This document shows positions 49,001-59,200 of a stretch of 64,000 nt of DNA, one piece after another. Every line of letters starts with the position of its first letter. The stretch's first letter is position 1. Below the pieces are notes generated by a model. The model saw only the letters and a program-made list of their open reading frames with translations, ran no database searches and had not been told where the DNA came from. Source of the stretch: Glandiceps talaboti (lineage: Eukaryota; Hemichordata; Enteropneusta; Spengelidae); assembly GCF_964340395.1 (NCBI RefSeq), contig NC_135566.1, forward strand, positions 10,364,001 through 10,428,000. The letters run 5' to 3'. The position numbers were made by a program, and so were the translations under genes.

Positions 49001-52000
49001 GTTTGACATGGCTTCTAGTATTACAACTACAGACTTTGTTTCTTAGCAACTGTTTCATTAATGCAGCTAGCGATATTTGGATCGTTGCTAAGATTTCTTA
49101 CATAACCCCTGAGGATATTATCGAACATATTAAAAACTTGCCACCATATACACTGACAAAGAGATGTATACATACACCAGATAGCAATGTACATACACCA
49201 GATAGCATAACATAACTCCTTGGAAGAGGATGGAAAAGTACACCGCAGACGAACTTTTTATCCAAACAATTTACTTAATCGATAATATAACTTTGGTAAA
49301 CTTAAGTGACCAAATACTAAGTATTACCCGGTAAAATCTGTGACCATAATTAGCTTACCCTTTGACTTGGCCAGAAGTTGCTCTCCATACAAGTATAGTC
49401 TTCCTCTGAGCCATCCCAGTCTAAGTTTAATTTGATCTGCAAGCAATAGATAATTAATTAACATACATCATACTGCTAAGAACACCAAACATTAATCATA
49501 TTATTATTCCCCAATATTTTTTGTTGCTCAACCCAGGAAAATATAATAATAATAATAATAACGTTGGTTTTTATATAGCGCTTTCCCTCTCTGTGCTCAA
49601 AGTGCTTTACAATTATTACCCCTGGCTCAGATCTATATCAGCACAACAGCCCTTTAGACTTCATCATCTCCCTGGGGAGCATACAATCCATTGCAGCCTT
49701 TATAAGCACATAGGATTAAAGCATTCAAATTATGTGTACTTCAACATTCTAATAGAGTCAATCAATCAATACATCTACCATTCAAAATGATAATCAGTCC
49801 TAACAATACAGCTATTAAATATACAGCTGTTAAATATACTAAATTTTACAGTCTATATATTACAAGTTACAGCCTGTTACTTTTAATCATAATTATATAA
49901 ATATTGCCTTTCAGTCTGTGGCTTAGGCCTTTAAAAAAAATTGTGATTTCAATTTAACTCAATTTTAGAATAGGTGGGGTAGGTACATTTTTTTTTTTAA
50001 TTTTTAAAAAAAAATTTGAAATGTTTATTTTTCATTTGTGTTTTCGCATCCACTATTTCTCTTGAGACTTTACAATTTTCATGATTTTTGTACTTTTTGT
50101 CAAATATTTAAAAAAAAAATGTTTAGGGTCTGCAGTGAAAAACTAGGTTCATCAGGTAACAGGAACCAAGCACATTTTTTTAGGCCTTAGATTAAACTTT
50201 CATCCAGTGATATCTGAGTATTATATTATTAATCATTATAGTTACAGGGCGTAGTCTTAGTCATGTTTAGACCTGTATTTTGCTTTTTTTAAGTTAATAG
50301 AGCCATTCAAATTTTTTTTAAAGTTAGTTAAAAAGCTTCAGGTAAAAGCTTGATAGCTAATACTGAGTTTTAACTATACAATTTATACTCCAATATCAAA
50401 TCAATAGAATTCATGTTTTAACAAGATTTTATTTACATTTGTAGAAAAGAACGGAAATACAAAATATATCAAATATGAATTCGGTAAATATATTAAACTC
50501 TTTTCTCTCATTTAGTCACAATTGAGACAAATATGTATTTGCTTTCCTCCACTGGATAATTGTATTAGGAATTTTTTTTATACCACCACAGTCATATGGA
50601 TGAGAATTGGGCATTTATTTTGGATTTTTAATTTACAAAACAATTTTAAAAATTCATAAATTCCAACCTGTTCTTATTTGCTCTGCTAGATAGCTGTTTC
50701 TCTCTCCCAAGTATTAATCTTAATTAATCATAGGCCTTTTAAGGGGAGTTAATGTGTATATAGGTGATGCCTTGATGATACACTTGATGATACACTCACT
50801 AAAAACGGACAAAAGTGGCGGCCCCTCTGGGATTCCACCTGGTATCCTGAAATGGTTGCCAATTAGTTGGGTTGTAATGCTAACAGTGCTATTTAATGTT
50901 GTATTTAATAAGGCGATCCTACCTGTTGAATGGACCATATCGAGACTCATTGTTTTGTTCAAAAAAGGTGAACGAATGCAATGTGGAAATTATCGTGGTA
51001 TAAGTGTAATGGATTCACTGGCTAAAGTTTATGATGTGATTTTATATCGACGATTAGAAAAGTGGTTTACACCGGATCGTGAACAAGCTGGGGCACAGAG
51101 TGGTCGCGGGTGTATGGAGCATATAATGACATTGAGACTGTTGATAGACTATGCAAAATCTAAACGGACTAAAATCTTTATCACATTCGTGGATTTTTCT
51201 AAGGCCTATGATAAAGTCCCCCGGGCATCACTAATTCAACTTTTACGTGTCATGGGATGTGGCAGTCTTATGGTCACGGCTATTGCCACTCTGTATGCAG
51301 ATACAAGATTCATTTTAGGTCTAGCAACCATCGTTGTGTGTATTGGGGTACGGCAAGGCTCGCCTACGAGTTGCTTTCTATTTACATTATATGTAAATGA
51401 CATAATTCGTGATTTGAAGGCCAAGTGCGGAAATGATGGGTACCTACAATTGCTTCACTCTCTCCTCCTTATGAATGATACTATACTTCTTTCCACTACT
51501 AGAGAGATGTGCATCAGGAAGGCGACTATATTAGCTGAATTCTGTAATCGTTCAGGAATGGTTATAAATCAAGGAAAGACAATGTTTATGGTGATAAATG
51601 GATCGGATGCAGATAAGGTTGCCATGACAATCGGTGACCTGAAAATTCAAAATTGCGACTCGTATGTTTACTTGGGCGCCACTTTCACACAAGACGGAAA
51701 AGTTGCTACTGCTGTTGATGAACAATGCAAATCTAAGCAATGTCACCTGTGGAAATACCTCGCCTTTGTGTTAAAGAACATTGATTTTCCATTGTGGATA
51801 AAGAAAAAGGTTCTTGAGGCCGCGTTGTTGTCAGCGATGTTATACAGCTGTGAGACGTGGCTTTATAATGGATACCTCCTGGCAGAAAATATGTACATTA
51901 CCGCGATCAAAGCTATGCTAGGTGTGCATAAATCATCACCGAATTATATATGCTTACTTGAGATAGGACTACCTACATTGAAACAGCGTATTCGGTCAAC

Positions 52001-55000
52001 GCAGAAAAAATCCATCAGTAAACTTGTACAGGAGCGTGCAACCGTTCCCGATGATCCTTTTTATCACGTGTGGATGCTATGTAAATCAGCGAAAACTAAA
52101 TCTTTCCTGTATCTAAAGTCTGTAAAGAAAGTGATAGAGACCATATGATAGACATTAAATCGCGTGTACAGTTAGAAGCTGGCTCAAAGTTTGTATCATA
52201 CAGAACAGAGATTAATCCTGACTTGCTGATTCATAATGTATATACGAACCGTTTATCTACATTATCAGAACATCAACGAATTGACTTTACGCGACTTCGT
52301 ACCTCTTCGCATAATCTTGCCATTGAGACCGGCCGATGGACTCGACCAATTACACCACGTGAAGCACGTATTTGTAGTTGTGGCGAGGTACAAAGTGATC
52401 AGGCTCATGTAATACTAAATTGTCCACAATCAGATCATATAAGACAAGCCAACCCAGGTGTCAGCTTTGTTTCATTAAAAGACTTTTTCTGTAAAACGGA
52501 TATTGTTACCATGGTCAAAATCTCATCAGACATTCTTAAAATCTACGACCATAGATAATCTCAAACTGCTTATTATAGCTTGTCCCCCATCCATATATGA
52601 AAATGTCCATATACACTGTTGTAAATCCGAAGTGTTTAAATTTTCAGTGTTTTTTGACTCCAGGTCTGAACTGTTAATGTAATATAATTATGTGCCATCT
52701 GCCTTTGGTTGACCCTCTGTACTTATCGACTTTTACTTTAGTGTGTTAAACTAATATGTTATCGGTACCATTGCCTTGAGTTTTGTGTATCTACTTCTAA
52801 AAAGTACAGTGAATAAAATAACTAACTAACTAACTATGTATGTATGTATGTATGTATGTATGTATGTATGTATGTATGTATGTATGTATGTATGTATGTA
52901 TGTATGTATGTATGTATCTCACCGATAATACCTTGAAAACGATTCGAATGTTTATTCGAAATGTCGGATTTCACATCTATTTATACGGACTGACAAGTTC
53001 CATATTGGAAACGTTGTGTTTTATTGTTGGGGCCTGAATAATCTGTCCTACGTATGTCACTCTATGTATTAAACCATGATACTATTGATGTGAACAATTC
53101 AAGTCAGTAGATAGTCATTCAATTTCAGCAGTAAAATAATAATCCTTCATATTGCCAAACCTATAATTTACACAAACAGCTATACAACTGAGATTACTGT
53201 GTTGACGTATTAAGACATCGATCCCATATGGTCAACCTACACACGTATATAGACATACAGAAGAGAAAATCATTGAATTGAGGTGTTATATTTTCCTTCA
53301 CATGCCCAAATTAACATATATGATATACGCTAGGTATGCACAGATGAAATCAATGCATTCAGACAAATATATTTAAATTTTGTCTTTAGATGATCAAGTT
53401 AATCCCTTTTTCCCTTTACTTGTAGTTTCAAACAAATACCCCTTGGTAAAAATTAATATCAGTATACAGACAAAATTATTTTCCTTTTTAGGTAAAATAA
53501 TATAAATTGTGTGTTTTCAATAACCCGACTAGCCCTAGTTTAAACCACTGACCCTAAATGTTTTTTAAACATTTAAAACAAAAAGATAAGAAATTCTTTG
53601 TCTTCTTGACCTTCATGTATGTTTGTTTTCTTTCTCCAGTGATGTCTGTACAAGTAACACAAAAGGGGTATTCTGATCGACATTTCGTTTGTTTTTCGGT
53701 TGAAGCAATAGTTTTCAACAATAAAAATAATTTAAAAAATAAAATAAAATAACTTTTAAATCATGACCTACCTACCCTATTTTCTGAGGCATGTTATCGG
53801 AACTACAGAATTATTTTTTCCCCTTATAAAGCAACTTCATGTGAGCATCAGATGAAATCATTGTGTTGAGACATTATTGTAATTCATATGACTAACTCAA
53901 CATTGACAATACAGACAAGATCATTGCCTAGGGGTATTTAACGTTTAGATCCCATATGGTCAATTTATACATGTCAGCATCACAATGAGTTCATCTACAA
54001 ATTTAGACATTTTATCTTACCTATACTATAGTAAACTCCTAGTCCTACCTATACATACGTAATAGACAATATTATTGACTTGATTTACTCTCATTTGGCC
54101 AACAATTGTATTACAAATGTCAGCCATATGGTATTTACAAACCATACTTTTATACAATTTATCTGCCATACTGTTATACGACAATTATCAGCCATACTGT
54201 TATATGACAATTATCAGCCATACTGTTATACGACAATTATCAGCCATACTGTTATACGACAATTATCAGCCATACTGTTATACGACAATTATCAGCCATA
54301 CTGTTATACGACAATTATCAGCCATACTGTTATACGACAATTATCAGCCATACTGTTATACGACAATTATCAGCCATACTGTTATACGACAATTATCAGC
54401 CATACTGTTATACGACAATTATCAGCCATACTGTTATACGACAATTATCAGCCATACTGTTATATGACAATTATCAGCCATACTACTGTTTGACAATTAT
54501 CAGCCATACTACTGTTTGACAATTATCAGCCATACAGTTATATGACAATTATCAGCCATACTGTTATATGACAATTATCAGCCATACTGTTATATGACAA
54601 TTATCAGCCATACTGTTATATGACAATTTTATTTATTTTATTTTATTTGGCAAAAAATATTCAGGAAACCACAAAACAAAAACGGAAATAACACTACAGC
54701 TTTCACAAACAAACAAATACAGCACTGAATACATTTGCCGAGGATAACAAAAAAAAGTTTTAACAACTTATTTCCATTGTGGTCCACAAATAATAAAACA
54801 ATTATCAGCCATACTCTTGTATGACAATTATCAGCCATACAGTTATATGACAATTATCAGCCATACTGTTGTAGAACAATTATCAGCCATACTGTTATAT
54901 GACAATTATCATCATACTCTTGTATAACAATTATCAGCCATACAGTTATATGAAAATTATCAGCCATATACAAGTATAAATAAGAGTTACATGAACTATT

Positions 55001-56209
55001 GATTGTGATGTAACCCAGAAATGAACAAAGTAAAGTTGTTTTAAAAAATGCAAAATAATCCCCATCTCATTCATCTATCCATATGCTACCTTGAAGTCAT
55101 ATGAATACTATGAATTGTTTGACCAAAATATAATCAAAAAATACATATTTCTGTACAGATATCTTCTTTGTAAGGAAATCTAAATAGACTTATCCATAGG
55201 AATTAAATGTACATTTCACATATTAAAGAAAGACAGAAGAGGAAATGACAGCTGTCATCTTGCCAAGAATGAATTTGAATATATGCACTCTACCCAGCCC
55301 TGAAGCAAACTACAAACTGATGAGCAGTTGCAGAGAATAGGTTGAAATGGCAATGGGGAGAAATGAATGAGCTGGTAAAAGATCAGACCCTCATAATTGG
55401 TCTAGAAAATCTACAAAATAATTTGGGGAAATTTTGATTTTGGGTGCAATTACTCTCCCCCCCCCCCCCACCACCACGTACGTACACACATGACAAACAT
55501 ACACGGGCATTTGTTTCCCGAGTTATGTCTCAGAATATTTCTATCAGAATACAATAAAATGTCGATAATATCGTTAATATTGACGTATTTAGCCAACTAT
55601 ATAATTACGAGAGGGGTAAAATTTGCCCTTGTTTCTGTGATCGCGCAGGTTCACTCACGGCGAAAGTGTCTTCTTTCGCAGAGTAAATTTTACCCCTCTC
55701 ATAATTATATAGTTGGCTAAATACGTCAATATTAACGATATTATCGACATTTTATTGTGTTCTGATAGAAATATTCTGAGACATAACTCGGGAAACAAAT
55801 GCCTGTGAGTGTGAGTACATACGTGTACAGCTTTTTGCAGGTACGTACGTGGATGATAATATCTACTTGTCACCGACTCGTTGTTTTACAAGGAATATTA
55901 AATTTATTATTTCTGTTGTATACTTACATGTCCATTATCACATTGACCTTCTTGAAATCCTGGCTTACCCATCGGAATACCGTTGTGAACTCCGTGAGTT
56001 TCGTGTTTACTACTGTCATCATCTGTCTCCACTGAATCTTTATATTTGGCGATGTCTTCTTCTGAGTACAGCTCATTAATTATTTCGTTTTTTACCGCTT
56101 CTACGAGTTCGGCTTCTAAATCCTTGCCAAGTAGTGATGCCGATGTCGTGTAAAACTGAGACACGAATATCACACAGCAAGTAATAAATAACGGATTCGT
56201 TATAAACAT
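43080..56209 (-). CDS. TP53I13-like: Secreted DUF3105-domain protein, TP53I13-like
   Basis: Six exons in transcript order: 56209-55928, 49436-49359, 47199-47149, 44901-44767, 43998-43870, 43277-43080. All junctions are phase 0 with GT-AG ends, giving 290 residues. I chose the ATG at 56209 because it begins a clean signal peptide ([19 protein letters not shown]); the in-frame ATG at 56254 would add 15 residues. After an acidic N-terminal region come [35 protein letters not shown], then the hallmark stretch [20 protein letters not shown] (154-173) and [16 protein letters not shown] (178-193), the conserved core of the DUF3105 family. [20 protein letters not shown] then matches the order YHPC...PLVLTAWG of vertebrate TP53I13 (tumour protein p53-inducible protein 13). 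Unlike TP53I13, no C-terminal membrane segment is visible. The function is unknown. The paired His (H179, H183, H191) and Cys residues could bind metal or form disulfides (inference). Confidence 0.82.
43310..43445 (+). repeat. Dispersed repeat, copy in TP53I13-like intron 5
   Basis: GGCCACATGGATGAGTATTT...TTTTTAATTTACAAAACA...CTTCCTACTTGAAAAATCAAT aligns block by block with the reverse complement of 9850-10000. Confidence 0.65.
43588..43831. mobile_element. MITE with GGGAACTTGCAA termini
   Basis: GGGAACTTGCAA at 43588-43599 is exactly mirrored by TTGCAAGTTCCC at 43820-43831. The 244-bp interior is non-coding. Its right end is 32 bases from the exon 5 donor of the TP53I13-like gene. A partial relative is at 33270. 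Confidence 0.8.
44221..44634. mobile_element. Nonautonomous element with CCCGGGGG termini
   Basis: The left end CCACCCGGGGGGGCAACTCC (44220-44239) is mirrored imperfectly by ATAGACTTACCCCCGGGTCC (44612-44631). Inside, TTGGTATCAGAAAGGGTATA occurs twice in direct orientation (about 44288 and 44520). No transposase is encoded. It lies in intron 4 of the TP53I13-like gene. Confidence 0.6.
46768..46824. repeat. (TTTG)n microsatellite in TP53I13-like intron 3
   Basis: About 13 TTTG units ending in a short GT run. Confidence 0.93.
47016..47129. mobile_element. 114-bp hairpin MITE, TAGCCTAGAATCCAGG termini
   Basis: TAGCCTAGAATCCAGG at 47016 is mirrored by CCTGGATTCTAGGCTA ending at 47129. Arms of about 46 bases pair with few mismatches around a short loop (ATACCATAGAG). 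The same terminal word (TCTGGATTCTAGGCTA) occurs at 37249-37264 in DMGDH intron 11, marking another member. The right end is 13 bases from the exon 3 donor of the TP53I13-like gene. Confidence 0.85.
48060..48775. repeat. 68-bp minisatellite in TP53I13-like intron 2
   Basis: The unit contains TAGCATTTTACCTCACACTA, GAGGGTCAAATTAGAACAAG and AAGGTTGACTTATTCTCAGT, with copies exactly 68 bases apart (48361, 48429). There are about ten copies, and the first few are the most diverged. Each copy carries splice-like words on the gene's sense strand (see findings). Confidence 0.93.
49502..49541 (+). mobile_element. Truncated ATTCCCCAATAT-type MITE
   Basis: TATTCCCCAATATTTTTTGT and CCCAGGAAAATAT match the left part of the element at 5162. 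The copy stops at the start of the SINE tail. Confidence 0.5.
49541..49735 (-). mobile_element. SINE copy 3, 5' truncated
   Basis: Begins with an (AAT)n tail then ACGTTGGTTTTTATATAGCG on the plus strand and ends near GGATTAAAGCATTC. It shares AGCATACAATCCATTGCAGC with copies 1 and 2. It lies in intron 1 of the TP53I13-like gene. Confidence 0.8.
49919..50191. mobile_element. Possible MITE with CTTAGGCCT termini
   Basis: GGCTTAGGCCTTTAAAAAAA near 49919 is mirrored by CACATTTTTTTAGGCCTTAG near 50171-50190. The interior is A/T-rich and non-coding. The low complexity of the ends makes this less certain than the other elements. Confidence 0.5.
50739..52838 (+). pseudogene. 5'-truncated LINE with reverse transcriptase and 3' tail
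   Basis: 50754-52148 reads as a non-LTR reverse transcriptase: [43 protein letters not shown] (motif A), [19 protein letters not shown] (motif B), then the thumb and GATFTQDGK region. The next frame, 52145-52558, overlaps it by four bases and continues the protein with [20 protein letters not shown] and a Cys/His end (ICSCGE...AHVILNCP), so a single frameshift splits the ORF. Motif C reads LMND at 51468-51479 in place of YxDD, so the catalytic pair is broken. The endonuclease is missing (5' truncation). The 3' UTR ends in AATAAAATAACTAACTAACT, running into a TATG array. It lies in intron 1 of the TP53I13-like gene, antisense to it. Confidence 0.92.
52836..52917. repeat. (TATG)n microsatellite at LINE 3' end
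   Basis: About 20 TATG units directly follow the TAAC repeats that end the LINE, so the array probably grew from the element's simple-repeat tail. Confidence 0.95.
54155..54627. repeat. 26-bp minisatellite, left block
   Basis: The unit is CAGCCATACTGTTATACG plus ACAATTAT, about 18 copies. The centre is homogeneous (ATACG); the edges carry ATATG and CTGTTTG variants. Confidence 0.95.
54628..54797 (-). mobile_element. Insertion splitting the 26-bp array
   Basis: About 170 bases unrelated to the repeat. On the minus strand it ends in an AAATAAAATAAAATAAATAA tail, as a LINE/SINE 3' end would. ACAATT occurs on both sides and could be a target-site duplication, although the array itself contains that word. 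Confidence 0.65.
54798..54975. repeat. 26-bp minisatellite, right block
   Basis: Continuation of the same unit, more diverged than the left block (CTCTTGTATG, GTTGTAG variants, one 3-base loss). Confidence 0.9.
55474..55852. mobile_element. Large foldback element, about 122-bp arms
   Basis: The inner arms 55503-55624 and 55685-55806 are reverse complements with only a few mismatches, around a 60-base loop. The outermost CCACGTACGTAC (55474-55485) and GTACGTACGTGG (55841-55852) also pair exactly, separated from the inner arms by unequal, weakly paired segments. Both arms encode the same short peptide on opposite strands, a by-product of symmetry. It lies in intron 1 of the TP53I13-like gene, 75 bases from the exon 1 donor. 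Confidence 0.92.
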
Positions 56210-56254
56210 ATTTGAAAAAAGGAACGTTTCACGACGCAAGAAATTAGCTTTCAC

Positions 56255-59200
56255 AGTGTCTCACGATGGAAGTGTTCAACAGCTGTTCACTGTGTACAGC
56301 TAAGACTCAGAGTTAGTGTTGCTGATTAAATTCCCCGTTTTGTCTGAATTTTCACTTGAAGCCCCTGATTTCAAAAGCACAAAATAAGCAGATTAATTCT
56401 GTTCAACGTGTCTCACCCCGGGGTACGGGTACGGGTCTCACCGGAAACGAAATCCGCCGATTACCTCCTCGCTCGTTTTCAGGCCTAGCCTGCGCGTCAC
56501 TAGATGTAAAATGGAAAAAAAAATGACAAAATATATTGGATTTGATTGTCGGCGAGGGCGCTGCACGGGAAAGCTTGTTCGTCGAACAACATGGAAAACA
56601 GATAAAGTTTTTTAAAAGCGAAAACCAAAAAAGAATAGGTACTTCATCTAAACATTGTGGTGAGACATTCAAAATGAATAGGCCTAAACTGCTTTCTTTA
56701 GTTAAAAAATATCAACAATAACTCTGGTTCATCCAAGATATATCCCCAATCCGGGCTGTTTAATATAGATTTTCTCCAAGACCTCGAAATAATTGTTGTG
56801 TGTGATGTGTAATTTTTCTGGCAGTAAAACCATATCTGCCGCCCCCTAGCGTTGATTTGGTTTCGTACACGCAAATATGACTAGGATAAGATACGTCGTG
56901 TCGTTCCGCCCTCGCCGGCCTCCTCTCTTGAGTGAGAGGGGTTGACCGATGTGTGAGGGCGCCCCGTCATGGTGTACTGTACACACTAATATACATTATC
57001 CCCCCAGTGTATGTGCTTTTGATCAGCTCATCAGTCAGCGGACACGAAACACAGTGCAATAAAATATGCTAAAAAAAGCTATAGCGACTGGACATGCCGA
57101 TGACTAAGCTTCAACGTTCATTCGAAAAAGTGAAAAAGTTAATGAACCGTGTTATTAATAACCCAGTTAATCGTATATTGACACGTACGAATTAAAGGGG
57201 AAAGTGAAAGCTGTTTTATGTGCCCATCCAACTTCAGATAGTCTAGTGCTGTCCTTCATCGAAGTTTCCAGCTCTCTCTCTTTCTGGGTTAGAGACCATG
57301 TTGGCATCCAGACTAACTTCAAGACCCCCCCTCCCCCCAGATTGATCCACATACCGGGTAACCCACATGGACTATATCGGAATCCTTCTCGGTTTTCTCC
57401 TCTCTCCATATCGGGATACTCCCCACATGGTCCCCACTGCCTTGTCCCCATCCTTCAGTTTCATCTTTTCTTCCAACAAGATAAAAGCTAATACCATAAC
57501 AACAGAATAAATCATCTTTCATATTCCATTTTTCTTGAATTGTACTATTCTAAATCAGGCCTAAATAACGCCCAAATACTGCCCACATCATATCAAATTA
57601 ATTTCCGATGAAATACATTTCCCTTCGCCCAGTACACTGGAACACAAGTTTTGCACGTTGGTGAAATACTGGCTGTTTTCCCCTCCCACTGACCAATTTA
57701 AAAAATCTCTTCCCATGGAAAATTCATCCATTAACAGTTTTTTGCACAGTGTTTCGTTGCTGTACCTGATAAGAAATTGTAATCCCCAATGTAATCTACG
57801 CCACAGGTCAATCCCCAAGAAGCTTCGTCCCTTTCGCGTTGCCGTTGAGTGGTTAGTGAAATTTAACCAATGAGGGCGCATGCGCGCGCCCGTACTTCAG
57901 CCGATAGCCGGGTCGAAGCAGGCGTGACCATACAGCTGAGCAAATCCAGTGAGAATATAAGGGTTTATATTTACCAGGAAAAAGATAAAATTATTTAAAA
58001 GAATTGCACTGTTTAACATAGAGAAATTAGGATTGTCAGATTGACGCAACAGACACTGGCTGGTCCACAGGGGCATGTATTATTGCTTAGATTTCCGTTT
58101 TCTTAGGAAAATATCATACGAATCTTGCTGCTACAAATGTATCGATATCTATAGTACTACGTACTCTCTTTCCCTATACAGGTAGGAATATATATTCAAA
58201 AGGTTGTTATATTTAGTCTGTAGACCTGGAAAACAACAATCTATGCAATATTACACGCCCCTGTGGGCTGGTCAGTTGGTACATGGTTGGTTGGTCGTTT
58301 GAAACTGTACGCATTGTAAATTGAGGACAATTTTGAAACCATTCGTAGGCGTTGATTTACTAGATATTAACTTTATACGTCTACATGTCTAATGTTTATA
58401 ATTACAGACATAACATCCGTCGACGACGGTGAAGGTTAAGGTGGAGGGGGCGAATATGTCGAGACTGTTCACCAAGACGTCTGACAATGTGAGATGACGC
58501 ATTTATATTTACTAGGCTATAGGCCTACAGTCTCATTACACATTCGTTTAATTTGTTATAAATTAAAATAATTTCTATAGAAAGATGAAAAGAAATAAAA
58601 GGAAGCGATAGCTGTTTTGAAGTCTTCGATGTTAGTGTGTTATGCCACGATGTGACTCTCTCTTCTGCGAACAACACATCTAAAATATATACCCACTTCA
58701 CCAGTCCCCGAGTGTTCGCTCATGCGCACAAGAATGCTTTTAACTTTGTATTCAAGACACAACTGTACCTTTTCAGAGGGGGAACAAAGCTACTCTGTAA
58801 AATGGAGGCTGAATGGAGCAATGTGACCCCTGTAAGAAGGATCATGTTATAAGTATTTCATCAATAGCTAAGATTTATGTCATGTTGGTGTTAATATACG
58901 ATGTCGGAAAACTGATCGTACCAGCAAGTTTTATGCATTCTCAGTTTAACCTGAATCAATACATTACTAAGTCACAGACTTTTGGAACTGTAGGCCTAAA
59001 GGAAATATCAGGTGTTATTTTTATTGATGGCTCTTGGTTTTATCTTTTTTTATGATCGACAAAAGTTGTGTTGACGGAGTGTTTGTTACCTTAGGTATGT
59101 CGTGAAACGTAAAACATTTCGTTTGCCTCACTTGGTATCGGAGTATCCTGAGTGCTAAATATAGGTCATTCAAGGCTGTCAGCATGTGTAGAGTATAATG

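Noticed and set aside
54080-54493. 137-codon frame of repeated [20 protein letters not shown]-like peptide.
   Set aside because: A 26-bp unit cycles through all three frames. The open reading is a property of the repeat.
55490-55873. Two frames encoding the same peptide ([12 protein letters not shown]) in opposite directions.
   Set aside because: An unavoidable result of the inverted repeat, not a duplicated gene.
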